A stretch of DNA of 64,000 bases, taken from NCBI RefSeq assembly GCF_000730165.1, contig NZ_CP022111.1, positions 1,116,001 through 1,180,000 of the forward strand. Reading direction: 5' to 3'. This stretch comes from Nitrospirillum viridazoti CBAmc. Its GTDB lineage: Bacteria; Pseudomonadota; Alphaproteobacteria; Azospirillales; Azospirillaceae. The number at the start of each line of letters is the position of its first letter. The first letter of the stretch is position 1. Position numbers and translations under genes: made by a program. The notes beneath the pieces were generated by a model. The model was not told where the DNA came from and did not search any database. It saw only the letters and a list, made by a program, of their open reading frames with translations. Shown piece after piece: positions 49,102 through 58,435 of this stretch.

Positions 49102-50151
49102 TTATTTATAAAGGGTGATGACATCCCCTTCCCGCTTGCTCTTGATGCGCAGGCCCAGGGCGATGGCGCGGGCGAAGCCGGCCGGGTCGGTGGCGGCGAA
49201 CAGGCCTGAGATGCGCTCGTGCGCCGGCGGCCCCTTCACCACGATCTTCTGGACGGAATAACGGGCGAATTCGGCCGCCGCCTCGGCCAGGGTGACGCCC
49301 TCGAAGGACAACAGGCCCTCGCGCCACATCAGGCTGCGGCCCAGGACGCCCGGCGCCACGTCGCGCAGGGAGACCTGCACCTCCTCCACGCCGGCGGCGT
49401 TCAGGCCGATGCGCACCTCCGCCTCCTGGTTGGCGGTGACGTGGGTGCCGTTGGTGGCGCCGGCCGATGGCGTCCACAGCCGTTCCAGCGCCTGCCACGC
49501 CGTGGCTGGTGGGGCCGGCGGCGGCAGTTCCACCGCCACCCGGCCACTGGTCACCTGCACGCGCATTCCGCCCTTGTCATCCTCCAGCCGCACGGCATAG
49601 GCGGTGCCGACGGCCCGCGCCTGCGCCTTGGGACCCTCGACGACAAAGGGCCGGTCCGGGTTCTTGGCCACCTCGAAATAGGCCTCACCCTTCAGCAGGC
49701 GGATGGTGCGGCTATCCTCGCGGTAGTCCACCTCCAACACGCTGTCGGTGTTCAGCGTGATCCTGGACCCGTCGGGCAGCGGGATGCGCCGCACCTCCCC
49801 CACCTCGGAGGCATAGCGGCGGCCGGCGGCCGGTGCCGGGCGGCGGACCAGAACGGCGGCGCCCAGGACGGAGGCGGCCGCCCCCATCAGCACAGCGCGG
49901 CGCGGCAGCGTGCCCCATTGGGCCACGGACGGCGCCGGCGGACGGCGCAGGATGCGCATGGCCAATTCCATACGCGGGCTGACGAAATAGGCCTGCGCGC
50001 GCGCCATCGCCCCGACGCAGCGGATGTCACTGTCCAGCCAGTCGGTCAGTTCGGTCTCTTCCGCCGGTGTCAGCGCGCCGGCGTCCAGGCGAGCGACCCA
50101 GCGGGCCGCCGCCTCATCAATGGACTTTGCGCTTGGCCTGTGCGTGATCAC
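49102..50151 (-). CDS. FecR-family anti-sigma factor
   Basis: 349-residue inner-membrane regulator. The cytoplasmic head (SIDEAAARWVARLDAGALTPAE, DUF4880 type) binds the sigma factor, one membrane helix (AVLMGAAASVLGAAVLV) crosses the membrane, and the periplasmic FecR domain (YASEVGEVRRIPLPDGSRIT, LLKGEAYFEVAKNPDRPFVV) is followed by a C-terminal STN-like segment expected to meet the receptor. The GTG at 50151 overlaps the end of the sigma gene by 35 bp, with GGAAG upstream; no ATG precedes the conserved head. Co-transcribed with the sigma gene. Confidence 0.9.
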   Translation of the reverse strand: MITHRPSAKSIDEAAARWVARLDAGALTPAEETELTDWLDSDIRCVGAMARAQAYFVSPRMELAMRILRRPPAPSVAQWGTLPRRAVLMGAAASVLGAAVLVRRPAPAAGRRYASEVGEVRRIPLPDGSRITLNTDSVLEVDYREDSRTIRLLKGEAYFEVAKNPDRPFVVEGPKAQARAVGTAYAVRLEDDKGGMRVQVTSGRVAVELPPPAPPATAWQALERLWTPSAGATNGTHVTANQEAEVRIGLNAAGVEEVQVSLRDVAPGVLGRSLMWREGLLSFEGVTLAEAAAEFARYSVQKIVVKGPPAHERISGLFAATDPAGFARAIALGLRIKSKREGDVITLYK

Positions 50152-50749
50152 GCTCTTCCAACCCTGTCTTCTTCTTGTTCGCCGACGACTTTGACGCCCC
50201 ATCCGACCCGTCACGGCTGAACTGGGCCAGCAGCAGCTTGATGCCCCGGGCCACATGCTTTTGGATGGTGTGCTCCGACAGGTTCATGCGGCGCGCGATC
50301 TCCTGCTGCGACAGGCCTTCCACCCGGCGCATGACGAAGGCCGCGCGGGTCTTGCGCGGCAGGGCCTCGATGGCGCGCTGCACCTGCTCCAGCTCGAACC
50401 GGGCCAGCACAGTGTCCTCGGGCGACGGTTCGTCCATCACCGTTTCCAGGGTGCCGATGTCGGCCACGGCGGTGATGGGCACCACGCGGGAATGGCGCAA
50501 TTGCTGCAGGATGACGGAGTACGCCACCTGAAACGCGTAGGTCTTGGGATCGTTGATGGTGTCGACGGTGGCCTTGGTGGCCAGGATGGCATAGGTCTCC
50601 TGCACCACGTCATCGATGTCGAACTGCAGCGACGCCTTGCGCTTCAACCAGGATCGCAACGCCGGCTCATGCGGGACGACGTTGACGGCCAGCCAGCGCG
50701 CCCGCTCATCCGTTATCCGCTTTGCTGATTTCAACATCGATCCGCCCAT
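50117..50749 (-). CDS. ECF sigma factor, FecI-like
   Basis: 210 residues. Sigma region 2 (FDIDDVVQETYAILATK, then TYAFQVAYSVILQQLRHSRV) and region 4 (EALPRKTRAAFVMRRVEGLS, then QQEIARRMNLSEHTIQKHVA) are clear. A basic lysine-rich tail follows (SANKKKTGLEERDHAQAKRK). It directs RNA polymerase to the receptor gene and probably to itself, given the matching upstream motif. ATG at 50749 has GGAAGG just upstream; an internal ATG four codons later is possible. Overlaps fecR. Confidence 0.92.
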   Translation of the reverse strand: MGGSMLKSAKRITDERARWLAVNVVPHEPALRSWLKRKASLQFDIDDVVQETYAILATKATVDTINDPKTYAFQVAYSVILQQLRHSRVVPITAVADIGTLETVMDEPSPEDTVLARFELEQVQRAIEALPRKTRAAFVMRRVEGLSQQEIARRMNLSEHTIQKHVARGIKLLLAQFSRDGSDGASKSSANKKKTGLEERDHAQAKRKVH

Positions 50750-50788
50750 CTAACCTTCCGCTATTAGATGCGCGCCGACGGTGAACCT

Positions 50789-50810
50789 AGCCATCTGTCA
50801 TGAAAATTTA
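50789..50810 (-). promoter_or_regulatory. ECF-sigma promoter candidate upstream of the sigma gene
   Basis: AGCCATCTGTCATGAAA (plus strand, from 50789) followed by ATTTA is the second copy of the motif at 48998. It lies 39 bp upstream of the sigma start codon, a distance suited to autoregulation. Confidence 0.55.
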
Positions 50811-50840
50811 GGAATTGGGCTTCACAGCCCTGAAACGACA

Positions 50841-50866
50841 ATCGCCCGGCCGTAGGGCCGGGCGAT
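50841..50866. repeat. left copy of the 26-bp palindromic target duplication
   Basis: Arms ATCGCCCGGCC and GGCCGGGCGAT around GTAG. Identical to the copy at 52435-52460 on the other side of the insertion sequence. Confidence 0.95.
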
Positions 50867-50881
50867 CCAGACTGCTGACAA

Positions 50882-50907
50882 AGCCCTCGCCTATGGCGGG
50901 GGCTTTT
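50882..50907 (+). terminator. inward-facing terminator at the IS left end
   Basis: AGCCCTCGCC (50882-50891) pairs with GGCGGGGGCT (50895-50904, one G-U) around TAT, followed by TTTT. It would stop transcripts entering from outside before the transposase start at 50922. Confidence 0.8.
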
Positions 50908-50921
50908 GATTCAATGTCTTT

Positions 50922-52379
50922 ATGCTGAAGCCACCGACGCCCTCACAGACGGAACTGGAGATGGTGACGATCACGTCGCTGGTTCCGTCGGACCACCTGC
51001 TGCGGAAGATCGACGCAGCGCTGGACTTCACCTTCATCCGGGATCGGGTGGCGCCCCTTTATTGCCCAGACAACGGGCGTCCAGCACTGGACCCGGTGGT
51101 TTTGTTCAAGACGCTGTTCATCGGCTATCTGTTCGGCATCCGCTCGGAGCGTCAGCTGATGCGGGAAGTTGAAGTGAACGTTGCGTACCGCTGGTTCCTG
51201 GGGCTTCGGCTGACGGACAAGGTGGCGGACGCCTCGACCTTGAGCCAGAACCGGCGTCGTCGGTTCCGGGACAGCACGGTCTATCAGGACATCTTCGATG
51301 AGATCGTGCTTCAGGCGGTGCGGGCTGGGCTGGTTGACGGGATGGTGCTGTACACGGACAGCACGCACCTGAAGGCCAACGCCAACAAGAACAAGTACGA
51401 CCTGGCGATGGCGGCGAAGTCGCGGGCAGACTATCTGGACGCGCTGGACCAGGCGATCGACGCGGATCGGGCGGCGCACGGCAAGGGGCCGCTGAAGGCG
51501 AAGGAGCGGGAGCCGGAGGTCAAGGAGACCAAGATCAGCCGTACCGATCCGGATGCCGGCTACATGGTGCGGGACGGCAAACCCAAGGGCTTCTTCTACC
51601 TGGACCATCGGACGGTGGACAGCCGCCACGCCATCATCACCGACAGCTTCGTGACGCCTGGCAACGTGCATGACAGCATTCCCTACCTGGCCCGGTTGGA
51701 CCGGCAGCGGCAACGCTTCGATCTGGATGTGCGGTACGTCGGGCTGGACGCGGGTTACTCCACCGCCGGCATCGCCAAGGGCCTGGAGGACAGGGGCATC
51801 GAGGGCGTGATCGGCTACAGCCGGCCCACCCATCGCCAAGGGTATCTACGCAAGCGGGACTTCAAGTACGACCGGGAGGTTGATGTCTACCGCTGCCCTG
51901 AAGGCCAGGAGTTGCGCTACGCCACCACCAACCGGGAAGGCTACCGCGAGTACAAGAGCGACCCGGCCCTCTGCCGCACATGCCCTTTGCTGGCCTCCTG
52001 CACCAGCAGCGCCAACCATACCAAGGTCGTCACCCGCCATGTCTGGCAGGACGCCAAGGACCACATCCACGAGAACCGCCAGACATCCTGGGGCAAGAAG
52101 GTCTATGCCAGGCGCAAGGAGACGGTCGAGCGCAGCTTTGCCGACGCCAAGCAGCTTCATGGCCACCGCTACGCCCGCCTGCGTGGCCTCGCCAAGGTCA
52201 CCGAACAGTGCCTGCTTGCCGCCGCCGCCCAGAACATCAAGAAGATTGCAACCATCCTGGCCCGCTGGCGTGGGACAGACGGCCTCGGACCTAACCGCAA
52301 GCGCTTCATCCACGCGCTCAACTGCTTAATCAGCGAACTCCTGGCCGCCTTCCGCCTCTTCCACCCTGCTGCCATCTGA
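50922..52379 (+). CDS. IS1182-family transposase
   Basis: 485-residue DDE transposase. N-terminal helix-turn-helix region ([38 protein letters not shown]), a [14 protein letters not shown] segment carrying the first catalytic Asp, [20 protein letters not shown] with the second, a zinc-like [10 protein letters not shown] insertion, and a C-terminal [20 protein letters not shown] block with the catalytic Glu in the Y-(2)-R-(3)-E-type context. Length is normal for IS1182. The frame is undamaged. Two start options lie within the IS just after the terminator; the ATG at 50922 is used. Confidence 0.92.
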   Translation: MLKPPTPSQTELEMVTITSLVPSDHLLRKIDAALDFTFIRDRVAPLYCPDNGRPALDPVVLFKTLFIGYLFGIRSERQLMREVEVNVAYRWFLGLRLTDKVADASTLSQNRRRRFRDSTVYQDIFDEIVLQAVRAGLVDGMVLYTDSTHLKANANKNKYDLAMAAKSRADYLDALDQAIDADRAAHGKGPLKAKEREPEVKETKISRTDPDAGYMVRDGKPKGFFYLDHRTVDSRHAIITDSFVTPGNVHDSIPYLARLDRQRQRFDLDVRYVGLDAGYSTAGIAKGLEDRGIEGVIGYSRPTHRQGYLRKRDFKYDREVDVYRCPEGQELRYATTNREGYREYKSDPALCRTCPLLASCTSSANHTKVVTRHVWQDAKDHIHENRQTSWGKKVYARRKETVERSFADAKQLHGHRYARLRGLAKVTEQCLLAAAAQNIKKIATILARWRGTDGLGPNRKRFIHALNCLISELLAAFRLFHPAAI

Positions 52380-52395
52380 AAACCGCACAAAACAA

Positions 52396-52420
52396 AACCC
52401 CGCCGAAAATCGACGGGGTT
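52396..52420 (-). terminator. terminator at the IS right end, reading from eda
   Basis: AACCCCG (52396-52402) and CGGGGTT (52414-52420) form a stem with an inner CGA/TCG. On the minus strand it is followed by TTGTTTTG. It stops transcripts entering the IS from eda and, on the plus strand, those leaving the transposase gene. Confidence 0.75.
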
Positions 52421-52434
52421 TGTCAGCAGTCTGA

Positions 52435-52460
52435 ATCGCCCGGCCGTAGGGCCGGGCGAT
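52435..52460. repeat. right copy of the 26-bp palindromic target duplication
   Basis: Identical to 50841-50866. It lies 29 bp after the eda stop and, with the bases that originally followed (now beyond the left copy: TGTCGTTT on the minus strand), would have been the native eda terminator. Confidence 0.95.
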
Positions 52461-52489
52461 CACGCAGGAAAACACGGGGATGCCCTGAC

Positions 52490-53131
52490 TCAGCCGCGCA
52501 GGGCCGAGGCCTCGCGCGCCAGCTTGGTGATGCCGGCCCAATCCTTGGCCGCCACCAGGTCCGCCGGGGTCAGCCAGGAGCCGCCGACGCAGGCGACGTT
52601 GGGCTGGGCCAGGTAATCGGGCGCCGTCTTCACGGTGATTCCGCCCGTGGGGCAGAAGGTGACGCCCGGCAGGGGCGAGGCCAGCGACTTGATCAGCTTC
52701 AGGCCGCCCACGGCCTCGGCCGGGAACAGCTTCACATGGCGCAGGCCCCGGGCCTGCAGGGCCATGACCTCGGACGGGGTGGCGGTGCCGGGCAGGAAGG
52801 GCACACCTTTGGCCAGCACCTCATCCAGCAGGGCGGGATAGCAGCCGGGGCTGACGATGAACTGCGACCCGGCGTCCTGGACCCGGCCTACCTGGTCCGG
52901 CGTCACCACCGTGCCGGCGCCGACCACGGCGTCCGGCACCTTGGCGGCGATGATCTCGATGGCGGCCAGGGCGGCCTCGGTCCGCAGGGTGACTTCCAGC
53001 ACCCGCACGCCGCCCTCGACCAGGGCCTCGGCCAGCGGCAGGGCGTCCTCGACCTTCTCGATGATCAGGACGGGGACGACGGGGCCCAGCGCCAGGATTT
53101 CGCCCACGCCGTACTTGCTCTGCGAACTCAT
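52490..53131 (-). CDS. eda: KDPG/KHG aldolase
   Basis: 213-residue class I aldolase that cleaves 2-keto-3-deoxy-6-phosphogluconate to pyruvate and glyceraldehyde-3-phosphate, the last step of the Entner-Doudoroff pathway. The Schiff-base lysine is Lys134 in [10 protein letters not shown]; Glu46 and Arg50 in LEVTLRTE and the PGTATPSE loop complete the active site. Start overlaps the edd stop as ATGA. Downstream, the native terminator palindrome has been split by the insertion sequence. Confidence 0.96.
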   Translation of the reverse strand: MSSQSKYGVGEILALGPVVPVLIIEKVEDALPLAEALVEGGVRVLEVTLRTEAALAAIEIIAAKVPDAVVGAGTVVTPDQVGRVQDAGSQFIVSPGCYPALLDEVLAKGVPFLPGTATPSEVMALQARGLRHVKLFPAEAVGGLKLIKSLASPLPGVTFCPTGGITVKTAPDYLAQPNVACVGGSWLTPADLVAAKDWAGITKLAREASALRG

Positions 53132-54969
53132 GCGAAATCCTCTCCGAAGCTATGGGCGCCGTCCTCGGCACCGGTCACATGGGCGCGCATGGCCCCGAAC
53201 AGGTTGCGGCCGGTCCCCCAGGTGTTGGCGGTCAGGTCGGGCGTGGCGGCCGGGCGGGCGGCGAACTCGGTCGCGTCCACCAGGATGTCCAGCGTGCCCG
53301 CCTCACCATCCAGGCGCACGACGTCGCCGGTCTGGATGCGGGCAAGTGACCCGCCCTTCAGCGCCTCCGGCGTCAGATGGATGGCGGCGGGCACCTTGCC
53401 CGACGCGCCGGACATGCGGCCGTCGGTGACCAGCGCCACCTTGAAGCCCTTGTCCTGCAGCACGCCCAGGGGCGGCGTCAGCTTGTGCAGTTCCGGCATG
53501 CCGTTGGCGGCGGGGCCCTGGAAGCGGACAACGGCGATGAAGTCACGCTCCAGCTCACCGCGCTTGAAGGCGGCCAGCATCTCATCCTGGCTTTCGAAGA
53601 CGATGGCCGGCGCCTCGACGATACGGTGCTGCGGCTTCACGGCCGACACCTTGATGATGGCGCGGCCGGCGTTGCCGGTCAGCAGGCGGATGCCGCCTGA
53701 GGGGTCGAAGGGGTCGGTGGCCGGGCGCAGGATGCTGGTGTCGGCGCTGGTGGGCGTGCCGGCGCGCCAGGCGGCCTTGCCGTCCTTCAGCCAGGCTTCA
53801 TGGCGATAGGCGTCGAGGCCGCTGCCCTGCTCGGTCCCGTCCACCACGGTGGCGACGTCGCCGTGCAGCAGGCCGGCATCCAGCAGGCTGGCGATCAGGA
53901 ACTGCAGGCCGCCGGCGGCGTGGAAATGGTTCACGTCCGAGACGCCGTTGGGGTAGACCCGCGCCAGCAGGGGCACGGCCCCCGACAAATCGCTGAAATC
54001 CTGCCAGTCGATATGGATGCCCGCGGCGCGTGCAATGGCCACCAGGTGCAGGGTGTGGTTCGTCGACCCGCCCGTGGCCAGCAGGCCCACGATGGCGTTG
54101 ACGATGGTCCGCTCATCCACCAGGCGGCCGATGGGGGCGTAGTTGCCCGCCTGCTCCGTCAACTGGGCCGCGCGCTGGGTGGCAGCCACGGTCAGGGCGT
54201 CGCGCAGCTCCGTGTTCGGGTTGATGAAGGAAGCGCCCGGCAGGTGCAGGCCCATGATCTCCATCAGCATCTGGTTGGAGTTGGCCGTGCCGTAGAAGGT
54301 GCAGGTGCCGGGGGAGTGGTAGGACTTGGACTCCGCCTCCAGCAGGTCGTCGCGGGTGGCCTTGCCCTCCGCGTACAGCTGGCGGATGCGCGCCTTCTCC
54401 GGATTCGACAGGCCCGACGGCATGGGGCCGCCCGGCACGAAGATCGCCGGCAGGTGGCCGAAGGACAGGGCGCCGATCAGCAGGCCGGGAACGATCTTGT
54501 CGCAGATGCCCAGGTAGAGCGCCGCGTCGAACATGTCGTGCGACAGGGCGATGGCCGTGGCCTGGGCGATGACATCGCGGGAGAACAGCGACAGCTCCAT
54601 GCCGTCGCGGCCCTGGGTCACGCCGTCGCACATGGCGGGGACGCCGCCGGCGAACTGGGCCACCACGCCCGCCTCATGCGCCGCCTTCTTGATGATGGCG
54701 GGGAAGCGCTCGAACGGCTGATGGGCCGACAGCATGTCGTTGTAGGCCGACACGATGGCGATGTTGGATTTGCGGTTGCCCGCCAGCGCGACCTTATCAT
54801 CGGCGGCGCAGCCGGCGAAACCGTGGGCCAGGTTGCCGCAGCCCAGCGCGCCGCGCCGGGGGCTCTGGCCCTTCTGCGCATCCAGGCGCTGCAGGTACCG
54901 GGCGCGGCTGCCCGCGCTACGCTGGATGACGCGGTCGGTAACCCGCCGCAGGGTGTCGTGTAGCGCCAT
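53128..54969 (-). CDS. edd: phosphogluconate dehydratase
   Basis: 613-residue [4Fe-4S] dehydratase converting 6-phosphogluconate to KDPG. Family blocks present: [29 protein letters not shown] with a cluster cysteine, [20 protein letters not shown] with a second, [20 protein letters not shown] with a third, and the C-terminal [19 protein letters not shown]. Length is normal. It is co-translated with eda (4-bp overlap) and follows zwf after 102 bp. ATG at 54969 has GGAGG upstream. Confidence 0.96.
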   Translation of the reverse strand: MALHDTLRRVTDRVIQRSAGSRARYLQRLDAQKGQSPRRGALGCGNLAHGFAGCAADDKVALAGNRKSNIAIVSAYNDMLSAHQPFERFPAIIKKAAHEAGVVAQFAGGVPAMCDGVTQGRDGMELSLFSRDVIAQATAIALSHDMFDAALYLGICDKIVPGLLIGALSFGHLPAIFVPGGPMPSGLSNPEKARIRQLYAEGKATRDDLLEAESKSYHSPGTCTFYGTANSNQMLMEIMGLHLPGASFINPNTELRDALTVAATQRAAQLTEQAGNYAPIGRLVDERTIVNAIVGLLATGGSTNHTLHLVAIARAAGIHIDWQDFSDLSGAVPLLARVYPNGVSDVNHFHAAGGLQFLIASLLDAGLLHGDVATVVDGTEQGSGLDAYRHEAWLKDGKAAWRAGTPTSADTSILRPATDPFDPSGGIRLLTGNAGRAIIKVSAVKPQHRIVEAPAIVFESQDEMLAAFKRGELERDFIAVVRFQGPAANGMPELHKLTPPLGVLQDKGFKVALVTDGRMSGASGKVPAAIHLTPEALKGGSLARIQTGDVVRLDGEAGTLDILVDATEFAARPAATPDLTANTWGTGRNLFGAMRAHVTGAEDGAHSFGEDFA

Positions 54970-55071
54970 GGGGTCCTCCCTGGCTGATGAGCCATGAACG
55001 TGGGTGCGCCGTCGAGACCGACGATGCGGCGCCGGCCCCGGGGCAGAAGTCGAATAAACTCCGCCGAACCG

Positions 55072-56544
55072 TTACAGTTCGGGGTCGTGCCAGCGGCGGC
55101 CGTCGCGGTCCAGCAGCAGGGCGGCGCTGATGGGCCCCCAGCCGCCGGCGGCGTAGGGATCCGGGCGCATGTCCGTCTGTTCCCAGCCGGCCAGGATGGT
55201 GTCGATCCACGACCAGGCGGCGTCCACCTCGTCACGGCGCATGAACAGCGACGGATTGCCCCGCACCACGTCCATCAGCAGCCGTTCATAGGCCTCGGGA
55301 TAGCGGTCCTTGAAGGCCTCGGCGTAGGACAGGTTCAGCGGCACGGAGCGCAGGCGCAGGCCGCCGGGGCCAGGCACCTTGGTCATGATGTTCAGCTGCA
55401 CGCCCTCGTCCGGCTGCAGGCGGATGACCAGGCGGTTGGCCATCAGCTCGCCCGAGCCCTTGGGGAAGACGCTATGCGGCACGTCCTTGAACTGGACGAC
55501 GATCTCGGAATAGCGGACCGGCAGGCGTTTGCCCGTGCGCAGGTAGAAGGGCACGCCGCTCCAGCGCCAGTTCTCGATCTCGGCCTTGATGGCGACCAGG
55601 GTCTCGGTGTTGCTGGACCGCGTCAGCTCATCGGCGTATCCCGGGACCGGCTGGCCGTCGATGGAGCCGGCGCGATACTGGCCGCGCACGGTCTTGACCT
55701 TCACATCCGCCTGGGTGATGGGGCGCAGGGCCCGCAGCACCTTGATCTTCTCATTGCGGATCTGGTCACCCGACAGGTGGGCCGGCGGCTCCATCGCCAC
55801 CAGGCACAGCAACTGCAGGAAGTGGTTCTGCACCATGTCGCGCAGGGCGCCGGCCTTGTCGTAGTACTCGGCCCGGCCTTCCACACCCACGCTTTCGGCG
55901 ACGGTGATCTGGATATGGTCGATCCAGCTGCTGTTCCACAGCGGCTCGAACAGGGCGTTGCCAAAGCGCAGGACCATCAGGTTCTGCACCGACTCCTTAC
56001 CCAGGTAATGGTCGATGCGGTAGATGCGATCTTCGGGGAAGACGGCGCCCACCTCCTCGTTCACGGCGTTGGCGGACTTGCCGTCATGGCCGATGGGCTT
56101 CTCCAGCACCACGCGGCAGGTATCGGTCACCAGGCCGGCGCTGGCCAGGTTGCGGCAGATGGCGCCGAACAGGCTGGGGGCCGTCGCCAGGTAGCAGACG
56201 CGGGCCTTGTCCTCATGCCCCTTCAGCAGGGTCTGCAGGGGTTCCCAGCCGGCCGGCTTGGTCGCGTCCAGCGACACATAGCCCAGGCGGGCGGAGAAAC
56301 GCTCCCACACCGCCGTCTCCAGGTCGGCGGCGGGCACGTGGCGCTGCAGCGCCGCCCACACCGTGGCCCGGAAATCCTCCACCGTCTGGTCGGTGCGGCT
56401 GACGGCGATGATGCGGCTCTCGTCCGTCATCTGCCGGTCGCGCTCGCGGTAGTAGAGGCCGGGCAGCAGCTTGCGCATGGCAAGATCGCCGGTACCGCCG
56501 AAAACGACGAAATCGAAGGGATTGACTTGCAGCACTTCAGCCAT
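55072..56544 (-). CDS. zwf: glucose-6-phosphate 1-dehydrogenase
   Basis: 490-residue NADP-linked dehydrogenase, entry step to the Entner-Doudoroff and pentose phosphate routes. The N-terminal VVFGGTGDLAMRKLLPGLY binds NADP, and the catalytic signature RIDHYLGKE lies near residues 170-180. First gene of the zwf-edd-eda set; no 6-phosphogluconolactonase gene is interposed. A long dyad and a HexR-like sequence lie upstream. Confidence 0.96.
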   Translation of the reverse strand: MAEVLQVNPFDFVVFGGTGDLAMRKLLPGLYYRERDRQMTDESRIIAVSRTDQTVEDFRATVWAALQRHVPAADLETAVWERFSARLGYVSLDATKPAGWEPLQTLLKGHEDKARVCYLATAPSLFGAICRNLASAGLVTDTCRVVLEKPIGHDGKSANAVNEEVGAVFPEDRIYRIDHYLGKESVQNLMVLRFGNALFEPLWNSSWIDHIQITVAESVGVEGRAEYYDKAGALRDMVQNHFLQLLCLVAMEPPAHLSGDQIRNEKIKVLRALRPITQADVKVKTVRGQYRAGSIDGQPVPGYADELTRSSNTETLVAIKAEIENWRWSGVPFYLRTGKRLPVRYSEIVVQFKDVPHSVFPKGSGELMANRLVIRLQPDEGVQLNIMTKVPGPGGLRLRSVPLNLSYAEAFKDRYPEAYERLLMDVVRGNPSLFMRRDEVDAAWSWIDTILAGWEQTDMRPDPYAAGGWGPISAALLLDRDGRRWHDPEL

Positions 56545-56605
56545 GATGGCGCCTTGGCTTGGTTTCCCAGGGATGGCAGGGCCATCCGCCCGTTATCGAT
56601 TATGC

Positions 56606-56620
56606 GGTTATTTCACTACC
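56606..56620. promoter_or_regulatory. HexR-like half-palindrome upstream of zwf
   Basis: GGTTATTTCACTACC (minus-strand GGTAGTGAAATAACC) partly resembles the HexR operator pattern known from gammaproteobacteria, 62 bp upstream of the zwf start. The symmetry is imperfect and no hexR gene is in view. Confidence 0.25.
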
Positions 56621-56639
56621 ACAATTCCCTGGAAGCGCC

Positions 56640-56684
56640 ACCGGAAAATCACCTCCTATGTAATCAGGCGGCCGATTTTCCGGT
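56640..56684. promoter_or_regulatory. 11-bp inverted repeat upstream of zwf
   Basis: ACCGGAAAATC (56640-56650) and GATTTTCCGGT (56674-56684) are perfect inverted copies, 34 bp centre to centre (about three helical turns), 96-140 bp upstream of zwf. This spacing suits two regulator subunits on one DNA face. Confidence 0.5.
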
Positions 56685-56814
56685 AATTCCGTAACATGAC
56701 AGCTATTCCGTGCGGCTTTCGGTCGGGACCGATCGAAAGCCCCCTCATGCGACGGGCGCGGCCATCCGGCCGCTTGGCTTCCTCGCTTTCCAGTCTGCTA
56801 CCTACGCGCGGGGC

Positions 56815-58326
56815 TCAGGCCTTCAGGCCGCCCATCAGCAGGTATTTCACCACCAGGTAATCCTCGATCCCGTACTTGGAGCCTTCACGGCCCAGGCCGC
56901 TCTGCTTCACGCCGCCGAAGGGAGCCACCTCGGTGGAGATGATGCCCTCGTTGATGCCGACCATGCCGTATTCCAGCGCCTCCGCCACCCGCCAGATGCG
57001 GCCGATGTCGCGGCTGTAGAAGTAGGCGGCCAGGCCGAACTCGGTGTCGTTGGCCATGCGGATGGCCTCGGCCTCGTCCTTGAAGCGGAACAGCGGCGCC
57101 ACCGGGCCAAAGGTTTCCTCGCGCGCCAGGATCATGTCCGGCGTGGCGTCCAGCAGCAGGGTGGGTTCGAAGAAGTTGCCGCCCAGGGCATGACGCCGGC
57201 CGCCCATGGCGACGCGCGCGCCCTTGGCCACCGCATCGGCGATGTGGCGCTCCGCCTTTTCCACCGCGGCGGCATTGATCAGGGGGCCGGTGGTCACGTC
57301 CTTGTCGGCGCCGTTGCCCACGCGCAGGCGGCCCACCGCTTCGGCCAAACGGGCGGCGAAGGCCTCATAGACGCCATCCTGCACCAGGATGCGGTTGGCG
57401 CAGACGCAAGTCTGGCCGGCGTTGCGGTATTTGGAGGCCATGGCCCCCTCCACCGCCGCGTCCAGGTCGGCGTCGTCGAAGACGATGAAGGGCGCGTTGC
57501 CGCCCAGCTCCAGCGACAGCTTCTTCAGCGTGTCCGCGCTCTGCTTCATCAGCAGCTTGCCCACCGGCGTGGAGCCGGTGAAGGACAGCTTGCGTACCAG
57601 CGGGTTGGTGGTCATCTCCCCACCGATGGGCTTGGGATGGCCGGTGACGACGCTCAGCACGCCCGGCGGCACGCCCGCCCGCTCCGCCAGCACGGCCAGC
57701 GCCAGGGCGCTGTAGGGCGTCACCTCCGACGGGCGCACCACGATGGGGCAACCGGCGGCCAGGGCCGGCCCCACCTTGCGGGTGATCATGGCGATGGGGA
57801 AGTTCCAGGGGGTGATGGCGGCGGCCACGCCGATGGGCTCCTTCACCACCACGATGCGCTTGTCGCCGGCAAAGCTGGGGATGGTGTCGCCGTAGGCGCG
57901 TTTGCCCTCCTCCGCGAACCATTCGATGAAGCTGGCGCCGTAGGCGACCTCGCCCCGCGATTCGGCCAGGGATTTGCCCTGCTCCGCCGTCATGACACGG
58001 GCCAGATCCTCCTGCGCCGCCATGATCATCTCGAACCAGCGGCGCATGACGGCGGCACGGTCCTTGGCGGTGCGGGCGCGCCAGCCGGCCCAGGCGGCGT
58101 TGGCCGCCTTGATGGCCAACGCCGTCTCGGCGGCGCCCATGGCGGGAATGGTGCCGATGACCTCACCGGTCGCCGGGTTGTCGACGTCTATGGTGCCACC
58201 GCCGTCGGCATCGACCCAAGACCCGCCGATGTAGGCCTGGTCCCGCAGCAGGCCGGGGTCCTTCAGCCCAAGGGCCTGAGCCGTGCGGATGAGGAGCCCG
58301 TGGGGGGCGCGAACGGGGGTATCCAT
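56815..58326 (-). CDS. NAD(P)-dependent succinate-semialdehyde/aldehyde dehydrogenase
   Basis: 503-residue aldehyde dehydrogenase, closest in pattern to GabD (succinate-semialdehyde dehydrogenase). TPWNFPIAMITRKVGPALAA binds cofactor; LELGGNAPFIVFDDAD holds the general-base Glu; NAGQTCVCANRI holds the catalytic Cys; and the VGINEGIISTEVAPFGGVKQ region is GabD-like. The ATG at 58326 starts at the family N-terminus; the open frame upstream is spurious. No gabT is adjacent, so the aldehyde substrate is not certain. Confidence 0.88.
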   Translation of the reverse strand: MDTPVRAPHGLLIRTAQALGLKDPGLLRDQAYIGGSWVDADGGGTIDVDNPATGEVIGTIPAMGAAETALAIKAANAAWAGWRARTAKDRAAVMRRWFEMIMAAQEDLARVMTAEQGKSLAESRGEVAYGASFIEWFAEEGKRAYGDTIPSFAGDKRIVVVKEPIGVAAAITPWNFPIAMITRKVGPALAAGCPIVVRPSEVTPYSALALAVLAERAGVPPGVLSVVTGHPKPIGGEMTTNPLVRKLSFTGSTPVGKLLMKQSADTLKKLSLELGGNAPFIVFDDADLDAAVEGAMASKYRNAGQTCVCANRILVQDGVYEAFAARLAEAVGRLRVGNGADKDVTTGPLINAAAVEKAERHIADAVAKGARVAMGGRRHALGGNFFEPTLLLDATPDMILAREETFGPVAPLFRFKDEAEAIRMANDTEFGLAAYFYSRDIGRIWRVAEALEYGMVGINEGIISTEVAPFGGVKQSGLGREGSKYGIEDYLVVKYLLMGGLKA

Positions 58327-58435
58327 GGCAAACCTCTTGTAACAACCGCTGGGGGCATGGTTCTTACGTAGGCGGGTTCTGGGGGCGTTGCAATGCGGGG
58401 GGTGCCCCGGCCCAGGCAGCTCACAACCGCCCACC

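Larger units (their letters stand above)
50867..52434 (+). mobile_element. IS1182-family insertion sequence, 1568 bp
   Basis: Bounded by perfect 15-bp inverted repeats: CAGACTGCTGACAAA (50868-50882) and TTTGTCAGCAGTCTG (52419-52433). One transposase gene fills it. It is flanked by two identical 26-bp palindromes, best read as the target duplicated on insertion. Both ends and the transposase are intact, so the copy looks recent and possibly active. Confidence 0.92.

Noticed and set aside
56651..56673. CACCTCCTATG resembling the 3' end of 16S rRNA upstream of zwf
   Set aside because: Only a short match within the loop of a dyad; no rRNA sequence surrounds it.
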